This document shows, one piece after another, positions 1 through 13,589 of a stretch of DNA of 64,000 bases (the stretch's first letter is position 1; the number at the start of each line of letters is the position of its first letter). The position numbers and the translations under genes are program-made. The stretch is from Bryum argenteum (Eukaryota > Streptophyta > Bryopsida > Bryales > Bryaceae): NCBI GenBank assembly GCA_037043015.1, contig CM073324.1:16706597-16770596 (forward strand), written 5' to 3'. The notes beneath the pieces were generated by a model. It worked only from the letters and a program-made list of their open reading frames with translations. It had not been told where the DNA came from and did no database searches.

Positions 1-3000
1 GCAGAAAAGGATCTGAGGATGATTTTGCAAGGCTGAGAACAGAGTTGGTTTCCACTTTGGCGTGCGCTTCCCTTCAAGAAGTCAAAAGCAGCTTCTTCCA
101 GCTTGTAGAAGCTTTCTCGAAGCTTCGTGGTCAGAATATACCACTCTTGATCACACTCTGTGGCCTGGACAGTAGATTTCTGACAGAAGTGGATCTCGAA
201 GTCAAGAAGTCGAAGGATAGAGAAGTGCTCGTTGCGGACGTTTTGACTGCATTCTCATCCAACTCATCATCGTCCCTCAAACGTCAAGCTCTCTCCATTT
301 ACAATTTTCTGAAAGCCCTGCCATTTTCCCTTCTCTTTCCAGCGGTCATTCATGGGAAGACCTGGACCTTTGAGCTTCTGTTGGCAGCTCTTAATAAGTC
401 CCACTCGACCATACTTGCCCGTGATCAGCTGGCTATTATGCGAATGATCCTCGGCTCTATTCAGCATCTTGCGTCCGCACCGCTGGAGATTTCGGATAAG
501 AAACATCGTCTTGACATTTGTTTCGAATATCTGAAAAGACTTGTTATCCCACAGAGCTTCACCAATGACACCACTTCGAAGGAGCTATTACTGTGCATGG
601 ACATGGTTACGAAGTCATTAGCGCACTCTGTAATTGCAGGGTTTTGCCAGGAGGCGAAATGTTCTCGACTTCTTGATGAGTACATTATTGATTATCTGAA
701 GTTTCTCTTAGAGACATGCTCAGCGCTCGATTTACAGGGGAAGGCCGGATCTGTTGCAGAGCTCTTAGGGAGTCTTCGAGAGACTACTTTTCAAGCTTGT
801 AAGCCCTTCGTTCAACAGGCTATGAAGCTGTTCTTGCTGAAATTGGAGGGAAGGCTGCGTGATGACGATGATTTTCAAGTCGTTCACTCTTTCATCCTAA
901 AATTAGCAGGCTATGCTGACCCTCAGCACTATCTCTCTTTTCTCTCTGATTTGATCTCACGCAAAAATGAACCTACACTCTTTCTCGAGTTCGCTCAGAT
1001 CTTTTACGAGACATGGAAGGAAGGTGTTTGCAACTCTAGGGGCAGTGGGCCACTCCTGCAGAAAGCCTTGGTGGATGTGTTTGAGAATGTGGTAAACGAG
1101 GTCTTGAAGGCTGGTACAGAGAATGGAGATCGTTGCCTTCTAGCAGCTCTAGTAACCTCGACCTCAGCTTCAGAGATCGGCTATTCTTCATCATCAAGCT
1201 TGTTTTCACTTCTCGTGAGCATTACTCCCATCGAAGTAACGAAGTACTGTATTCAGCATCCAACTCTTGTCCGTAGCAAGATTGCGAGGATTTTGGTGCA
1301 GGGAAGTTCAATTCATAGAGCTGACTTTGGGAGATTGTTATACAAGGGAACTGGAGGAGACACGCTCGAGGAAGGTGATATCCCATTGCAGCTGGCTAGT
1401 AATTTTTTGAAGGAGACGGAACTGCAGACAGATAACCTCTGTCTTTCTGACGATGACTTGTTGCTTTTACTACCTGCTGCCAAAGTGTTCTTGAGCAAGG
1501 ATCACTCAAAGGGGGGGGCCTATGTTGGGTCGACGTACTTGAGACTATTGACCACTGGTTTTAAGAAATGGGACGAGTTTGTTCGAAAGCTTGAGCTGAG
1601 ATTGGACTTAGCAAAATTGCCGAACGGGACTCTTAGAGTGGCTGAGTTAACTGGATCATATTTCAGCGATCTATTGGCATTGATGAAGAGGTGCCTTGCT
1701 ATATGCCCTTTAAGCAGCAAGAAACTCGTCTCCTTAGAGCGCAAGCTTCTGCCTTTTACCGATCTGCAAGTGGACTCTCTTCTGGGTACAGAAGCAGACC
1801 TGAATGCGCTTTTCTTTCAAGTTTATGGGAAGGTCTCTGTACTGAGAATGATCCTATCAGCCATCGAAACGCAGGCACCAGAAGAGCTCAACTCTGCAGC
1901 TAAACAGCAGAAGCGATGGAGCTCGATGGCGGGATTCGCTACTGGTCTCGCCTCCACTTTGACGTTTCTATTTAAACTTACTGCGCGGATGAAGAAGAAA
2001 CCGACATCTTCATGCAGTCCCGGCGCATTCAAAGTAATAGAGGCTCTGGAGGAGTACTTGCTACTCCAACTGCTTGAAGTAGTTGAGTCAATCGATACTA
2101 CTGGAGCTGAAGAGGAAATTGCGTCTTTATTTGAGAGCTGCGCAAAAACGTTCCTCCGACATAAGTTCGGAAAGGTGGAAGGGATGAAAGTCCTCAGAGC
2201 GTTTGCTATGCGTCTCGCAAATCAAAGTGACGATTTTAAAACCAAGAGGAAAGAGGTCGCATCGTCTGTGCTAGAGTTACTTTTGTCACATTCGCAATTT
2301 TTGCCCTACATTGTTTCCTGCAGTGCAGCTGCAAGACCTCTGCCTATGAATCTTGGGCGTCAAGCTGGGAAGGGCACAGTCCTAAGTTCTCTTCCTTCTA
2401 TCCTTTCACTGATACCGTCTCCCGGAGTTGCCGGTGGTGAACAAGACTCTGGAATGGAGGTTACAAGGGTTTCAGAATCAGAAAATTCTAGAATGGGTGA
2501 TGGAGTCGATGAAGTTCAAGAGGCGAGCCAGCTTGCACTGCTTGAGCTACTAAGGTCCTTATTCCGTCTAAAGATGCACCCAGATGTTGGGACTCCATCC
2601 ACAGAAGATAGAGCAACAATCGGAGAACTGCTCTCTCTGCTTCTTGCAGCTTATGGTGCGACTACTAACAGAATCGACACTGAGATTTATGCACTTATGT
2701 GCGAGCTAGAAGCTTACGGTGGTACAGGTATGGTATTCCTCTAGAATAATGGAGACTCTAATCTCCTTATCCTACCTTACTTCATTCAATTTTACTTGGT
2801 TCTGTTCCTGTTGGTTCCAAGGTTTCTATTGCTGGTCTACGCTTGCTAACCCTAGACTTCCAAGATTTTGATACTTCCCGTAGCTGTCAGTTTATGCTTT
2901 CGAGTGAATGAAGTCTCGTCAAGTTAGTGACGCTTGTATCTGATTTTGGATGCAGAATTTCCTGGACTTGCGAGCATGGATTACTTATGGGGAGAGGCTG

Positions 3001-6000
3001 CTTTGAAACGAAGGAAAGCCAAATCTGAAGAGAAGTCACAAACCATCGAGGAAGATATGGAAACTGATGAAAACATGTTAGAGGCTCGAAAGAGAACTTT
3101 CAAGGAAGATTTAGCGATAGATCCAAGAAGATGTGGATTATCAGTTTTGTGCTTTCCAAGGATAGCGCAACATGCAATATCTCCAGGACTTCCAGATATC
3201 AGGAGAAAAGCCAAGGTCAGACTTCTGCACCTTTTCAGCTAGTCCGTTTATTAGCTAACAAGTTCTACCGGTTGTTGCATTGTAATACTTATTTGCAGAT
3301 CTGCTTCCTGCATTTCGATTCTCGAAGGCCACATGATTCTAAATCTTAAAATTGCCTGACTTTGTTAACACAGGTTTTTCGAGGTGAGACTGATGAGGCC
3401 CAGGAGCAGCAATTGAGAGTAGCTGCTTATGATCCTCGATACATTTTACAGTTTGCTCTACATGGACTTTCTGAAGGGTGTATCGATACAGAGGAATTCG
3501 TGTGTCTTGGTTTTCTTGCTGTGGCTATGACATCTTTGAGCTCTTCTGAAGAAGGCATGAGAAAGTTGGGGTACAAGATACTTGCTAAATATTTTTCCAG
3601 TTTGGAGGTATGCCATCCGAACTTTGTACAACTCTTTTTTTGCACTTATTTCCATATGAACATGAGCTATTTTCCGCTTTTTATATTCGCTTCGTTACTA
3701 ATGCTGTTCGCAGTTCTTCTACGAAGTGCTTTGATTTATAACTTAGGACAACTTCTGAGTGCAGGAGGGTTCTAATTTTAAAGGACGTCCTCAAATTCAA
3801 ATGCTTTTGAATTATGTGAAGAATGCAGTTACTGAGGAATGGCAACAATTGCCCTATGTCCTGATGCTCTTTGCTGCGGAGTCTTCATGCATTCTCATGC
3901 ATCCAGAAAATCCTCATTATATGACCATTACACGTTATCTTCTGAAGGGTCCAGCTCTCGATCTAGCGGTTAGCACCCTGTTAACTTTCTTCAATTTTTC
4001 AAGTCTTCGAACTATTCAATGCATCAAGATCAATTCCCTTTAACTCTTCTTTCTTTGGTGTTCAGTATGTTCCGTTATTTCATTCGATGTTCGGAAGCGG
4101 ATCTCCACGTTATCGAAGTGAGCGATTGTGGATGCTGCGCATTCTTGCATGCGGTTTGACATCATCCCGAGATTCACGAGTCTTCGAAAAACAATTTGTG
4201 TTGGAGCTTCTAATGAGTTTTTATAACTCCCCACTGGCTGATACCTTCACAAGAAAATGGGTTTTACAGGTACTCTCAAGTTTAATACTGTATCTAGACA
4301 CTATATCTAGTTCATTTTGATACCTTCATTGTACCTTACAGAGAGGTTGATTTTTATCGATGCAGGTTCTTCTAAGAGCATCAAGAATACGAGGATGCGT
4401 GCAAGCCCTTACAGAGCGTTCAGGTTTTCTGCCATGGCTGGCTTCAGCTGCTGTAAATTACCTGGATTTGAGTACATCCGAGCAGGATTTGAAAGAAGCA
4501 GATGACCTGCCAATCATGGTTTTACAGGTTCGATATCGTGCATGTCCTGTTGATTTTGGGTTGCTTAAATTTGATTGTTGGCTATGAATGACATTGTTTG
4601 TTTCTTGCAAAGTCACATGCTTGGTGGATGAAATGCAGATCATGGAAAGAGTGCTTAGTTGGAAATTCATGGACCAACGTGCTATTGGAGAGGGCATGGC
4701 GGAGCTCACAACAGCTGCTCTCACATTACGTTACTTTTTGACGCATTGTGCAACAACTCCGAAGCAGTGGGCGATATTCAGGAGACCAACTATTCGTATC
4801 ATGACGTATGTCCTTCGCATCTCTCAGCGGAGGAAGAAGTATGAGACGCAGTTTCGCCTGTCCTTGTATGATATAGTGGAAGCAATCCGGTGGGTGGAAT
4901 CAGAAGGGCCAGACTACGGGTACGGTGTCCAGACATCTGCAGAAACACGGCTACTTGCCTTGCGAATGATTCTACAAAGCTCCCCTCCTGCCATCTTAAC
5001 GCCTGAGGTGAAGATCAGCTCAACTTAAGAGCTCGATAGCAGTGTCAGACTTTGAGCTCTCAAGCTTTGCAAGCTCTTTGGGCTGTATAGTTCATCTTGT
5101 TCTATTTTCAATATTCTGTTTACTCATCCTGATCTGCTTTTTCTTATACTGTTGACCATATTTTTCTCAATCTGCAGGACAAGGAACTCATGTGTAAGAT
5201 TGCTAGCTGGGCAGTACCTGTTGCAATTCAAGCTGTTCTGAAACAATCCACTGGTGGACACACGGAGTTCAAGATGTCTTCGGAGCCCTTACCGGAAAAG
5301 CTAACGCGCTGGATTACAGCATCCCTTGTGCGTGGTAATTTAGCTGTATACAAGAGCAAGCTGGGGGAAGAGAAGTCTACTGCAAAAGCCTTCATCTCTT
5401 GCTTAAATTCGTCGGACTTCCATCCTACCAATATAGAGCTAGCTAGCCAGTTATTGCGGTTGCAGGTACATGTCGCCGGGGAGGGAAGCAACTCGCTAGT
5501 TTCTGCCTTAGTGATGTTGTGGCCTCTCTACGAGCCTAACGATACAACACCAGGTTTGTGCACTTTCACCATCACTTTTTGAGGGAAAAATCAATTGTGC
5601 TTGTAATTGCTAGATCCAATCTGTATATCAAATCTTCACTTACATTTCGCTGACCAATCTACAGGGGACGTGAATCGAGGAATTGTTACCGCATCGATAG
5701 AATGTATACTTACCCACATACCCAAACTTCAAGAAGCTGATGACTCGTGGCGTTGGTAAGTCAAATTATTTCACCTACTGTACCGGATATGGGAAGCCAT
5801 AAGATGACCATTTCTAAAGCACGTTCGATGTCATGTACTGATAGAGCCCAGTCCGAGGCCTCAATAAACATTGTGACAGGATCATACTTGTCCTTTTATG
5901 TCTGTTATTTATACTTGTGGGAGCAGTGCAATGGTTGCATTTAAATTACTAAAATCATTTATAATCTTGGTCAGGTCTTCCAACAATGCTTGGCGTAAAA

Positions 6001-6212
6001 AGGAGTCCGCAGCCAGTGGAAATCCACGTTTCGAGGCGGAGATGAGTCACGCAGCACTCACTATATTCCAGCAACTTGTGCTGGGACAGAAAGCGTCTGG
6101 GCTTGCCCGACTTGTGTCGCAATGGGGGAAGGGATTAGGTGATTCCACTTCCAGCAATGACCTGCTTCCAGCATTGGAGCGTCATATTCAGAAACTGCGT
6201 ACTTTCCATTAG
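1..6212 (+). CDS. URB1: URB1 / Npa1-like nucleolar pre-ribosome assembly protein, 3' part (5' end outside window)
   Basis: This is the C-terminal part, about 1,619 residues, of a URB1-family protein. URB1/Npa1 acts in the nucleolus in early 60S subunit assembly and 27S pre-rRNA processing. Ten exons keep one frame: about 5-2727, 2956-3215, 3374-3607, 3765-3968, 4066-4269, 4366-4527, 4639-5007, 5178-5553, 5665-5755 and 5975-6212. All introns are GT-AG and 96-228 bp long. Bases 1-4 (GCAG) could be the acceptor of the first exon, and the frame is open to the window edge. The recognisable plant URB1 blocks are MDYLWGEAALKRRK at the start of exon 2, AIDPRRCGLSVLCFP, YDPRYILQFALHGLSEG in exon 3, EEGMRKLGY, and SPLADTFTRKWVLQ in exon 5. 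The first exon is helical-repeat-like and Leu/Ser-rich, with no catalytic motif, as expected for this scaffold family. Plant members are roughly 2,500 residues, so the N-terminal Npa1 domain should lie upstream. The family call comes from recognised motifs; the splice sites are inferred. Confidence 0.88.
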
Positions 6213-7239
6213 TATGCATGTTGGCTCCGATCCGGTGCTGTATGCTCAGATTGAACAGGTGCAGACACGCCTTTCTGCCTCTATACGCATGGGTTAGTGT
6301 AGTTTATGAGGATTGCACATTTTTGCTCTATTGTTAGAAGAAGAGTCTTCATTCAGAACGGAATAGGATCATTATCATGGTACCTCGAACGAGAGTTTTT
6401 TTGGCGAACAAGAGGTTCTTGTACTATACATTCCTTTAGTATGTATTCTTGGAGACTACAGTAAAAAAGTAGTCTTATATATTATGTTTGTAGCTGCTGA
6501 TCTAAGTCCAGTATAAAAGATTCGAGAGGTGTATAATAGGCTAAAACTGCATTTATGAGGAGGCGACCTTTTGGACTAAATCAGTGATTATTATATTCAA
6601 TCTCAATGCTGCATCAAGAAAGTGCTCTGAGTTAGTGCATGATACACGGATGGCAATTCCTGTCGACAGAAGCCCTTGGATGTAGTATACATGCGGATTC
6701 CTGGGTTGTGAAGTGCTGTGCAACATTGACCACGTAAGCGTAGTACGCACAAATTTATAACCGAATGCTTTGCAGATATCATTGGAATGTGGAACCAATA
6801 GTTTTTGGAGTGAATCGAACTTCTGTCTTGGGGCATATACAAGAATCTAAGCAGAACATCTATACAATATATATTTCTAGAGGCATCGCCCCAGTAAGGT
6901 CCAAAACACGCTGAATACGAGCAATCCTGACAGTCACCGATGTTTGCTTTGCATCCTTCCATTCCGTGTAGGTCTCTGCGGTACACGGAAGGCAGTTGTC
7001 AAGTTTGCTATATATACTGGACCAGGACATTCGTGCTACTGAAAATGGCGAAAACAGCGCTACCATTTCGTCAAATCAGTATGGTTAGTAAGATGATCCA
7101 TAAGATGCACCTGCTACAGCACCCGGCAAGATTGGCTGCTTGCTGGAACGTGAGAATGTATGCAGTTAGAGGATGAAAAATATGCAGGAGGACCCATCGA
7201 TATCGTATGCTGGCGTTGGACAGGACCTCTCTAAATATA
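6213..7239. other. URB1 3' flank and intergenic sequence
   Basis: The URB1 3' UTR should occupy the first few hundred bases after the stop at 6210-6212. Beyond it there are only short, unconvincing frames on both strands, with no recognisable domain or repeat. Confidence 0.5.
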
Positions 7240-7241
7240 TA

Positions 7242-7815
7242 CAGTGGTTAGCAGAAGTGTTCGGACAGGACGCTTCCTCTTCCAATATGAGCTAGTTTTC
7301 CCACATAACTCACATTCAAGTTGTAAAAATTTAAACATACAATCACATAGTTACAACAAACATGTAACATAGCATTCATAATAAAAAATGTCAATCAAAA
7401 AATCAATCAAAAATAAAACACATGATGTGGGTGTCCAATTCTTTATGGAAAAAGTGAAGTGGTTATCTATTTACATTGAAAACAAAGCCATGAGCTACAT
7501 AATCAAGCTAAAAACTAGAATGTAGAATCATAATGATTACATAAAAACTTGAATGTACAATCATAATGACTACCATCATGTATAGCCACCTTTTGCTTGA
7601 TAAACATCTGCAGCTCTCTCAGGCATAGACATGATCAATTTCCTCACGGTATCGACCTCAATGCTATACCAAATTTCCTGCAATTTCTCCTACAAATCCT
7701 TCTTGTTAGTGGGTTTCTTCTCCGACATTCTCATACGACGATCTACTTCATTCCAAATGTGTTCTATAGGATTCAAGTCAAGAGATTGAGGCGGATACCA
7801 AATTAACTGCACCGA
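7242..7815 (-). mobile_element. Tc1/mariner-type DNA transposon, 5'-truncated remnant
   Basis: The minus strand holds the end of a Tc1-like element. One terminus is at 7242, where CAGTGGTTAGCAGAAGTG follows a TA dinucleotide, as in TA-targeting Tc1 ends. The transposase C-terminus lies inside at 7576-7812. No matching inverted terminus was found on the other side. The element stops abruptly at about 7815 against a minisatellite, so its 5' half is lost. Confidence 0.72.
7576..7812 (-). pseudogene. Tc1-like transposase C-terminal fragment
   Basis: Read on the minus strand, about 78 codons give a typical Tc1 transposase C-terminus. PPQSLDLNPIEHIWNEVDRR includes the glutamate of PIE, the last acid of the DDE catalytic triad. 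A tail with KLIMSMPERAADV and KGGYT precedes a stop at 7576-7578. An in-frame stop at 7690-7692 breaks the fragment. The first two catalytic aspartates are missing with the truncated N-terminal part. The sequence resembles the Tc1 (DD34E) group more than the usual plant mariner-like transposases, which lack the NPIE.W signature. Confidence 0.78.
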
Positions 7816-8010
7816 TAGTCCTTGCTTGGGTCAGTCTTGGGTGCTTGGTCCTTGCTTGGGTCAGTCTTGGGTGCTTGGTCCTTGCTTGGGTCAGTCTTGG
7901 GTGCTTGGTACTTGCTTGGGTCAATTCGGGTGTTTGGTCCTTACTTGAGTTAGTCTCTACGTAGGTATGGTGTTTTTGGGTCGATCGGTGTGCTTGGTCC
8001 TTGTTTAGGT
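7816..8010 (+). repeat. 30-bp minisatellite
   Basis: About four good copies of a 30-bp unit containing CCTTGCTTGGGTCAGTC and GGGTGCTTGGT run to about 7941. Degenerate copies follow to about 8010. It abuts the broken end of the Tc1 remnant. Confidence 0.85.
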
Positions 8011-9095
8011 AAGTCCATGTGCCATGTGTTTGTACGTAGTTTGCTCTTCGAGGATAAGTGCTTTCAACATTTTTATCAATGTCTTCACTATTTGATCAAT
8101 ACATTTCGTCATATCTGCAGTTGCGGATTCTTGCAAAGTTATAGGATTGCGTGTCAAGAGGAGATTATGTGGAGGCACTCAACAAGATGCTTGGAAACTG
8201 GTAGAATGGCTATAAGTGTGTTTGAATAGGTCGTTCTATGTATTATCGGTAGTGTTTGATTGTGGTTTCCATTGTTCTTGTTTTTTTACATTCAGCAAAT
8301 GGAATCTTGATTTGCTCTATATTACTCTCAGGTGTTTTCTAAAGAGCCTCTTAAAAGATAACGAATGGTAGATATTATCATTTGTTTCATCAGTCAACAA
8401 ACTTAGCTGTATTTTTTGACAATTTGAAGCGTGAATTTCTGCTTACATTTTCGGAATTCAGTTGCAGGATGCATGCAGGTCAACCTTCACCATTAGACAT
8501 ATGTGAAGGAAGCTCTATGAAGAAAATGCGTGCATATGCCGGTCCTCTCACCATACGGCAGTTACTTGCCTCACCTTCTACTTTCAACGACATTTTTCTT
8601 CTGTATCTGTAGAGGTTCATCAATTTGTGATGGAGAAATGTACTTTTGTCTTGGAAGGTGTCAATACACTTGCGAGACAAAGCGGAGACGGCTGCATTAC
8701 TGAAAACCTGACACCTAAGTTTTCAACCTCCTTCATCACACTTCATTTAGTGGAGACATGATATGACCATATTACCGCATAGCCATGATGTCGTGTCCAT
8801 TAACTACCATTGCATGGACAGGGGATGGAGGGACTGATTTCAGTGCATCGTAAATAAGCATCCAAATACAGTAATTATTTTCTTTCCATTTGATTCAAGA
8901 ACTACAGTATCGATTTGTATATAACAATGCTCCAATATGAAGAGAAGCCTTCTACTTGATTATTGTCTAAAAATGGTCACTTTTGAATTTCGAAAGGTTG
9001 CCACCCTTAATATGAGATTCTCTCTTTTGAAAAAAACTTTATGCAATGAATTGTTGAATGTTTGTGTATCTCCTGATGTGTGGTGAAAAGTTTGA

Positions 9096-9097
<2 letters not shown>
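8011..9097. other. Intergenic, no gene recognised
   Basis: AT-rich sequence with only short frames on both strands. No domain, inverted repeat or tandem array was seen. Confidence 0.5.

Positions 9098-9137
<40 letters not shown>
9098..9137 (+). repeat. Poly(T) run of about 40
   Basis: Uninterrupted T homopolymer. It could be the tail of a decayed minus-strand retrotransposon, but no body or target duplication was recognised next to it. Confidence 0.8.
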
Positions 9138-9139
<2 letters not shown>

Positions 9140-11945
9140 TATATTTTTTTCAAATTTTTTGGTAAAATAAGAACCACATTTAATTTACAAAATCTTGTTT
9201 GGAATCATACATTATTCACAACAAGCCTTGAAACACAATCATGGCAAGCTTTACTTGGTGTTGTAAAACTTACTATTATGAGAAAATAATGATATTCCAA
9301 TGAGGTTATGTGTAGCCTCTTTTCATTTTATCATATATTATAAGGTTTTAACCAATCTATTTAAATTTCAAAAACTACAAATAGTAAGTGTGATTTCTTT
9401 TCAATTTTTGAAGGTTTAATCTCTTTATTTTATTACAAATTAGATCATTATCATTTCTAGGAATCTAACCGTACTGATCTATTCTAAGTATTGAGGTCCT
9501 CATATTGTCTTTGGGAAAAAATTTCACAAGAGTTAGAGGATGCACAATTTATAACACATATAAGTTTCTTCCTAAACCCCTAAGGCTTTTAGGGGTGAAA
9601 GCTCCCTACCTCTTTGTAGAGGTTATATTTTTATAAGACCTTCGAGCTTAACTAGTTAATCATAGAGGTTGACGTAAGGTATACATTGGTAGTATCTATA
9701 TATGTATACCAGAATTGGGTCCGTGGTTTGGCGATCCTTCCTACCCACTAATGTACGAACCTACCAGTATACAAACATACCAACCTTTGAACTTATCAAC
9801 CTACCTAACTTCTTTTTGTGTTTTTTGGATTATTTACATATAAAAAGGAAATTTTAAATATTTAAAAAAAAAAAAACAAAAAAAAAAAAAAAAACAAAAA
9901 AAACAAAAAATACGGGCATATATAGAAATAATAGGAAATGGTAAACACGGGATACTTTTTCAAAAGTACCACGCTAGCTCCTCGTACCGACCGTTTCGTA
10001 CTATCACACATGAATATTGACCGTCACGTCCGTTGGAACGACGGGTACCACGCTAGTTTTCTATATTTTTATCATCGTTGTTCGAATGTTAGTGATTTTG
10101 CAAAGGGATAGTGTTGAAACTACAATGCATGGTAGGGTGTTGGGCTACGGAAAACAAAATCTTGAAGTTGAATGGACACAATTTAGTAACAAAAATTTGA
10201 TGGAGTAAGGGCTATGTTGATGTTGAACCTCCAAATGCCCAAGGGTCTTTTCACTCTAAAGTCATCATTGTATCTTGAGTATCAACAATGAAACTTAGAT
10301 CTTATGAGATTGAAACTTTTTCTTAGTTCTAGGGTTCTTTCATACATTCCGATAAGACCATTTATGCTCTGAAATTCCACATACTTAAAGAAATTTTCAC
10401 TCTCAATATTTGAAAACCTTATTATGTTATGCTGAAATTTGCCCAAATCTACATGTATGCTTATATGTCTCACAATCTGTCTAGAATCAACTGAATGAAG
10501 CTCTAAAAACTTCAAAAATTCACCAAAGGTTGGGATTTAATCTCTTTTCAAGTTTTGTTTTGTACACATTGACAATGTTGTAGGGTGTGATTCTTTGTTC
10601 AGATTTTCAATCCTATGTTTCTTCATATGCTTTTTTATTGTCAAATACCTCCTTTGTACTTGAATTTCAACATACCTCCATTTGGGAAACCATGCATTTC
10701 ATTAGGTTTCATAAGTCATATAAGGGTAAGACTTGCATGAACACATTCCTAACCTATCTGAAAAGAAGAGCCTCAAATCAAATTTACTTCCGAAATTGGT
10801 TAACAGGAGTAATTTTCACTGACCAGCATTTCAACAGTGTCATTGGCAGAGTCTTCCAGGCCTTCACACAAGCTTACGATGTGCTTGAGACATATCTTAT
10901 TGAGACCACTAGTCTTGCTGATCAAATTAGCTGCCGCTTTATCCAGCCATAGCTTGCAATATGTACCCAGGGCTTGTAGTGAGAGACCTCCCGTTCGACA
11001 ACAACTTCCTTCCTCATTTGGAGCTTAAAGACCTGGCGTGTCTGCAAGGAGGTTAGCACATCGGTGGTCACAAGACTGAGTCTGTCTAAGTTTACCGAAG
11101 TATTTAAGCCGAGTTCAGAGAGATCAATATAGCCTGGTACGTGGCTATAACTCAAATGAATGAACAACTGGTCATGAAAAAGTATACAGTTGATATTACA
11201 TTCAGAAACTGCAAGTTCAACAAACTTGATCCTGCACCCTTTAGCAAGTGAATCGGGTAGACAGTAAACAACACCATGCCGATCCATCCCTACGCCCTTA
11301 CTGTAAGGGCCAGCCCATCTAAAAAAGATGCTAAATTGCTTTAGAACATGGGAAGCAAGTCACCACTTAGTAAACAAGCCATAACCAGAGAAACCACCAG
11401 TATTGAGCAATAGCTTGAAAGTGAATGCAACACTACGAAGGTAAATTTCTTCACGTGGAAGATGATGGTGAACAAGAATCAAACCAAAAAATTTACAAAG
11501 GCGCAGTTCCCAGCTCTTACATGTTCCAGCATTGGTAATGGATACCAACTGCCTACATCGTGCTCCCCTAGCCACCTCGTGATAAATAATGTACTATAAT
11601 TATCATCAAAGCAGCTATCCTGCGTGATGAAATCAAGAGAATGGCCGACACTCCTAAATGCGTCATACTCTGCAAATCAGCTAACAAAGATACTATTTAA
11701 CTCTGCTGCGGTCTAACAGAATCTTCCAGAGGTTCTGAATGCAATTCTACTGGAGACAGATATCCTGATGTTTGGTATATTACAGCGATGATCATGATTC
11801 CAGGCAGCTCACCGAAGTTCAACAGAATTATGATTGAACTCGAAGGACGAGGTAGGCAATGGACCATAATTTACCATTCTGAAGAAGTCGAACCTGTTGC
11901 GGAAAGTGATCAATCGTCGAGCAGGAGATCAAATGGCAAGGCTAT
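9138..11945. other. Intergenic, low-complexity and unassigned
   Basis: AT-rich sequence with an A-rich stretch near 9860-9910. The largest frames are a 121-codon plus-strand frame at 10587-10952 and a 121-codon minus-strand frame at 10922-11287. Neither shows a recognisable domain. The part just below 11946 probably includes the CHMP1 3' UTR, because that gene is on the minus strand. Confidence 0.45.
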
Positions 11946-12578
11946 CTAACCCCTGCTCTTGAGCTCTGCCAATCTTCGGCTCAAATCATCTTCAGCGTTG
12001 ACAGTCGCAGTCTCCTTGACAGGCACGGCCGTGGCACCAGCTTGAGGGAGGTTCACGGAGACCTCAAGACCATAGTCGTCCGCGACTTGGTGCAAAAGCG
12101 AGTTCACCTCATCCTCGGGAGTCGACAGACTCGTGCTACCAGCCATGGCTGTCTCGATGAAGTCCGACTGAACCTCCATGTTCACAAACGTCTTCTCGAA
12201 CTGGTCCATGGTTTGCGAGATTTTCTCCATGTTACCGACAGCCAGGGCGCTGTCCAGCGACTTGACGATTCCAGCCATAGACTTCGAGATCGTCTGCATC
12301 TTGCTCTGCGTGCCGAGACGAGCCACGACGGCATCGAGACGAGAGGAGAGTCGGAGGTAATTCAGCTGCTCGTTGTGCTTCCGAATGGCGTTTTGCGCGT
12401 AGATTCGGGCTCCGTCCATGTTGCCCTTCTCGATCGCTTTCTTCACTTTCAGCTTCTCGCTCTTCTCCTCCTTCTCGCATTTCTTAGCCGATCGCACTAA
12501 CGTCTTGGAGGTGAACTTGAGCTGGAAGATTTGGTCCAGCAGCTTGTCTTGCCCCCTTCCGCCCCACATGGCTGGCAC
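11946..12578 (-). CDS. CHMP1: CHMP1 (Vps46/Did2-like) ESCRT-III-associated protein
   Basis: A complete 210-residue plant CHMP1. It is an ESCRT-III-related protein that binds VPS4 and LIP5 and acts in multivesicular-body sorting and other membrane scission on endosomes. The basic N-terminal helices contain [19 protein letters not shown] and [20 protein letters not shown]. The middle helices carry [15 protein letters not shown] and [19 protein letters not shown]. The acidic C-terminus ends in [14 protein letters not shown], the MIT-interacting motif that contacts VPS4/LIP5. The length is close to the roughly 203 residues usual in plants. The few extra residues are at the N-terminus, where [14 protein letters not shown] replaces the shorter usual start; the second ATG, three codons in, is an alternative start. 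The frame is unbroken and without introns. The call is firm. Confidence 0.96.
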   Translation of the reverse strand: MPAMWGGRGQDKLLDQIFQLKFTSKTLVRSAKKCEKEEKSEKLKVKKAIEKGNMDGARIYAQNAIRKHNEQLNYLRLSSRLDAVVARLGTQSKMQTISKSMAGIVKSLDSALAVGNMEKISQTMDQFEKTFVNMEVQSDFIETAMAGSTSLSTPEDEVNSLLHQVADDYGLEVSVNLPQAGATAVPVKETATVNAEDDLSRRLAELKSRG

Positions 12579-13499
12579 CTAACCCTAGTACCCCCTTTTC
12601 CAATACAATCCCGCCCTGCAGTGAGTTTGAACCACGGCAAATCGCTAGAATAAGCGAATTTGAATGCAAAGATCTCGTGATCGAGCAGTCAATCGTTAGG
12701 GTTGCAACTTTGGAAAGGGGGATGGATCAAAGTCTGCAAGGAAGACGAAGGAGATGATCCAGGTGTTCGAACTCATCCGACATGGCAATTGTGACTTATC
12801 GGAAAGCGACCGTTGAAAGCAACGTATTTCTTTTACTTACGAAAGGTGGAGTTTCCATTTCTTTTACTTACGAATTGGATTTCTTTTACGACCAGTCCCA
12901 TAAAACCGCGCATGGTCGCACCCATGTGAGTGGGTTTAGTTTTGGGGTTTTGGGTTTGGGGGCACATGATAATTTGGGATTTTTATTCCAAATCATGATA
13001 TACAAAATGGTTTACCCTCTTTGGAAGTTCATTTTTCTTACCTAGATGGAATGAGACCCTAGCCTAGAATTGTAGTTTTATTTACTTATATTCATTTTAC
13101 TATGATGTTGTATAATTTGTTCTCTAAAACCACTACTGACATTGGATGTGGAATTGTGTTCATTTTTCCTTCATTATATTTGAAATGTTGATTATTATCA
13201 TTCCGGTCTTCTTTGTGTCACATTTGATATTTTCACATATGAGATGTATTTCACAAATTAGGACTAGGGTGGGATACGTAATGTAGCATGAATCGAAGGT
13301 GGAAGTCATTATGTATCTTATGCTACCAATATGTTCCACTTTCAAAATCCATATTAATACAAGATATATCTAGAATTTAAAATTCCAAATGATCCAAATT
13401 CTTGCACATTTCTCACAAATGATTTCCTTGGTTGCTCTTTGATGAGCTTGCCCATTGGAACTAGATATTTAGTCACCTTCATCCGGAAAATACCCTTTC

Positions 13500-13503
<4 letters not shown>
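12579..13503. other. CHMP1 upstream region and intergenic sequence
   Basis: This should hold the CHMP1 promoter and 5' leader on the minus strand. No TATA box or other site could be fixed with confidence. No further gene was seen. Confidence 0.4.

Positions 13504-13579
<76 letters not shown>
13504..13579. repeat. (TA)n microsatellite, about 38 units
   Basis: A perfect TA dinucleotide run with no recognisable element on either side. Confidence 0.95.
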
Positions 13580-13581
<2 letters not shown>

Positions 13582-13589
13582 ACTCTAAT

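Noticed and set aside
6603-6986. 127-codon minus-strand frame
   Set aside because: No recognisable domain, and it overlaps other random frames in AT-rich sequence downstream of URB1.
10922-11287. 121-codon minus-strand frame
   Set aside because: No domain, no repeat partner and no splice continuation that could be defended. It is left as intergenic.
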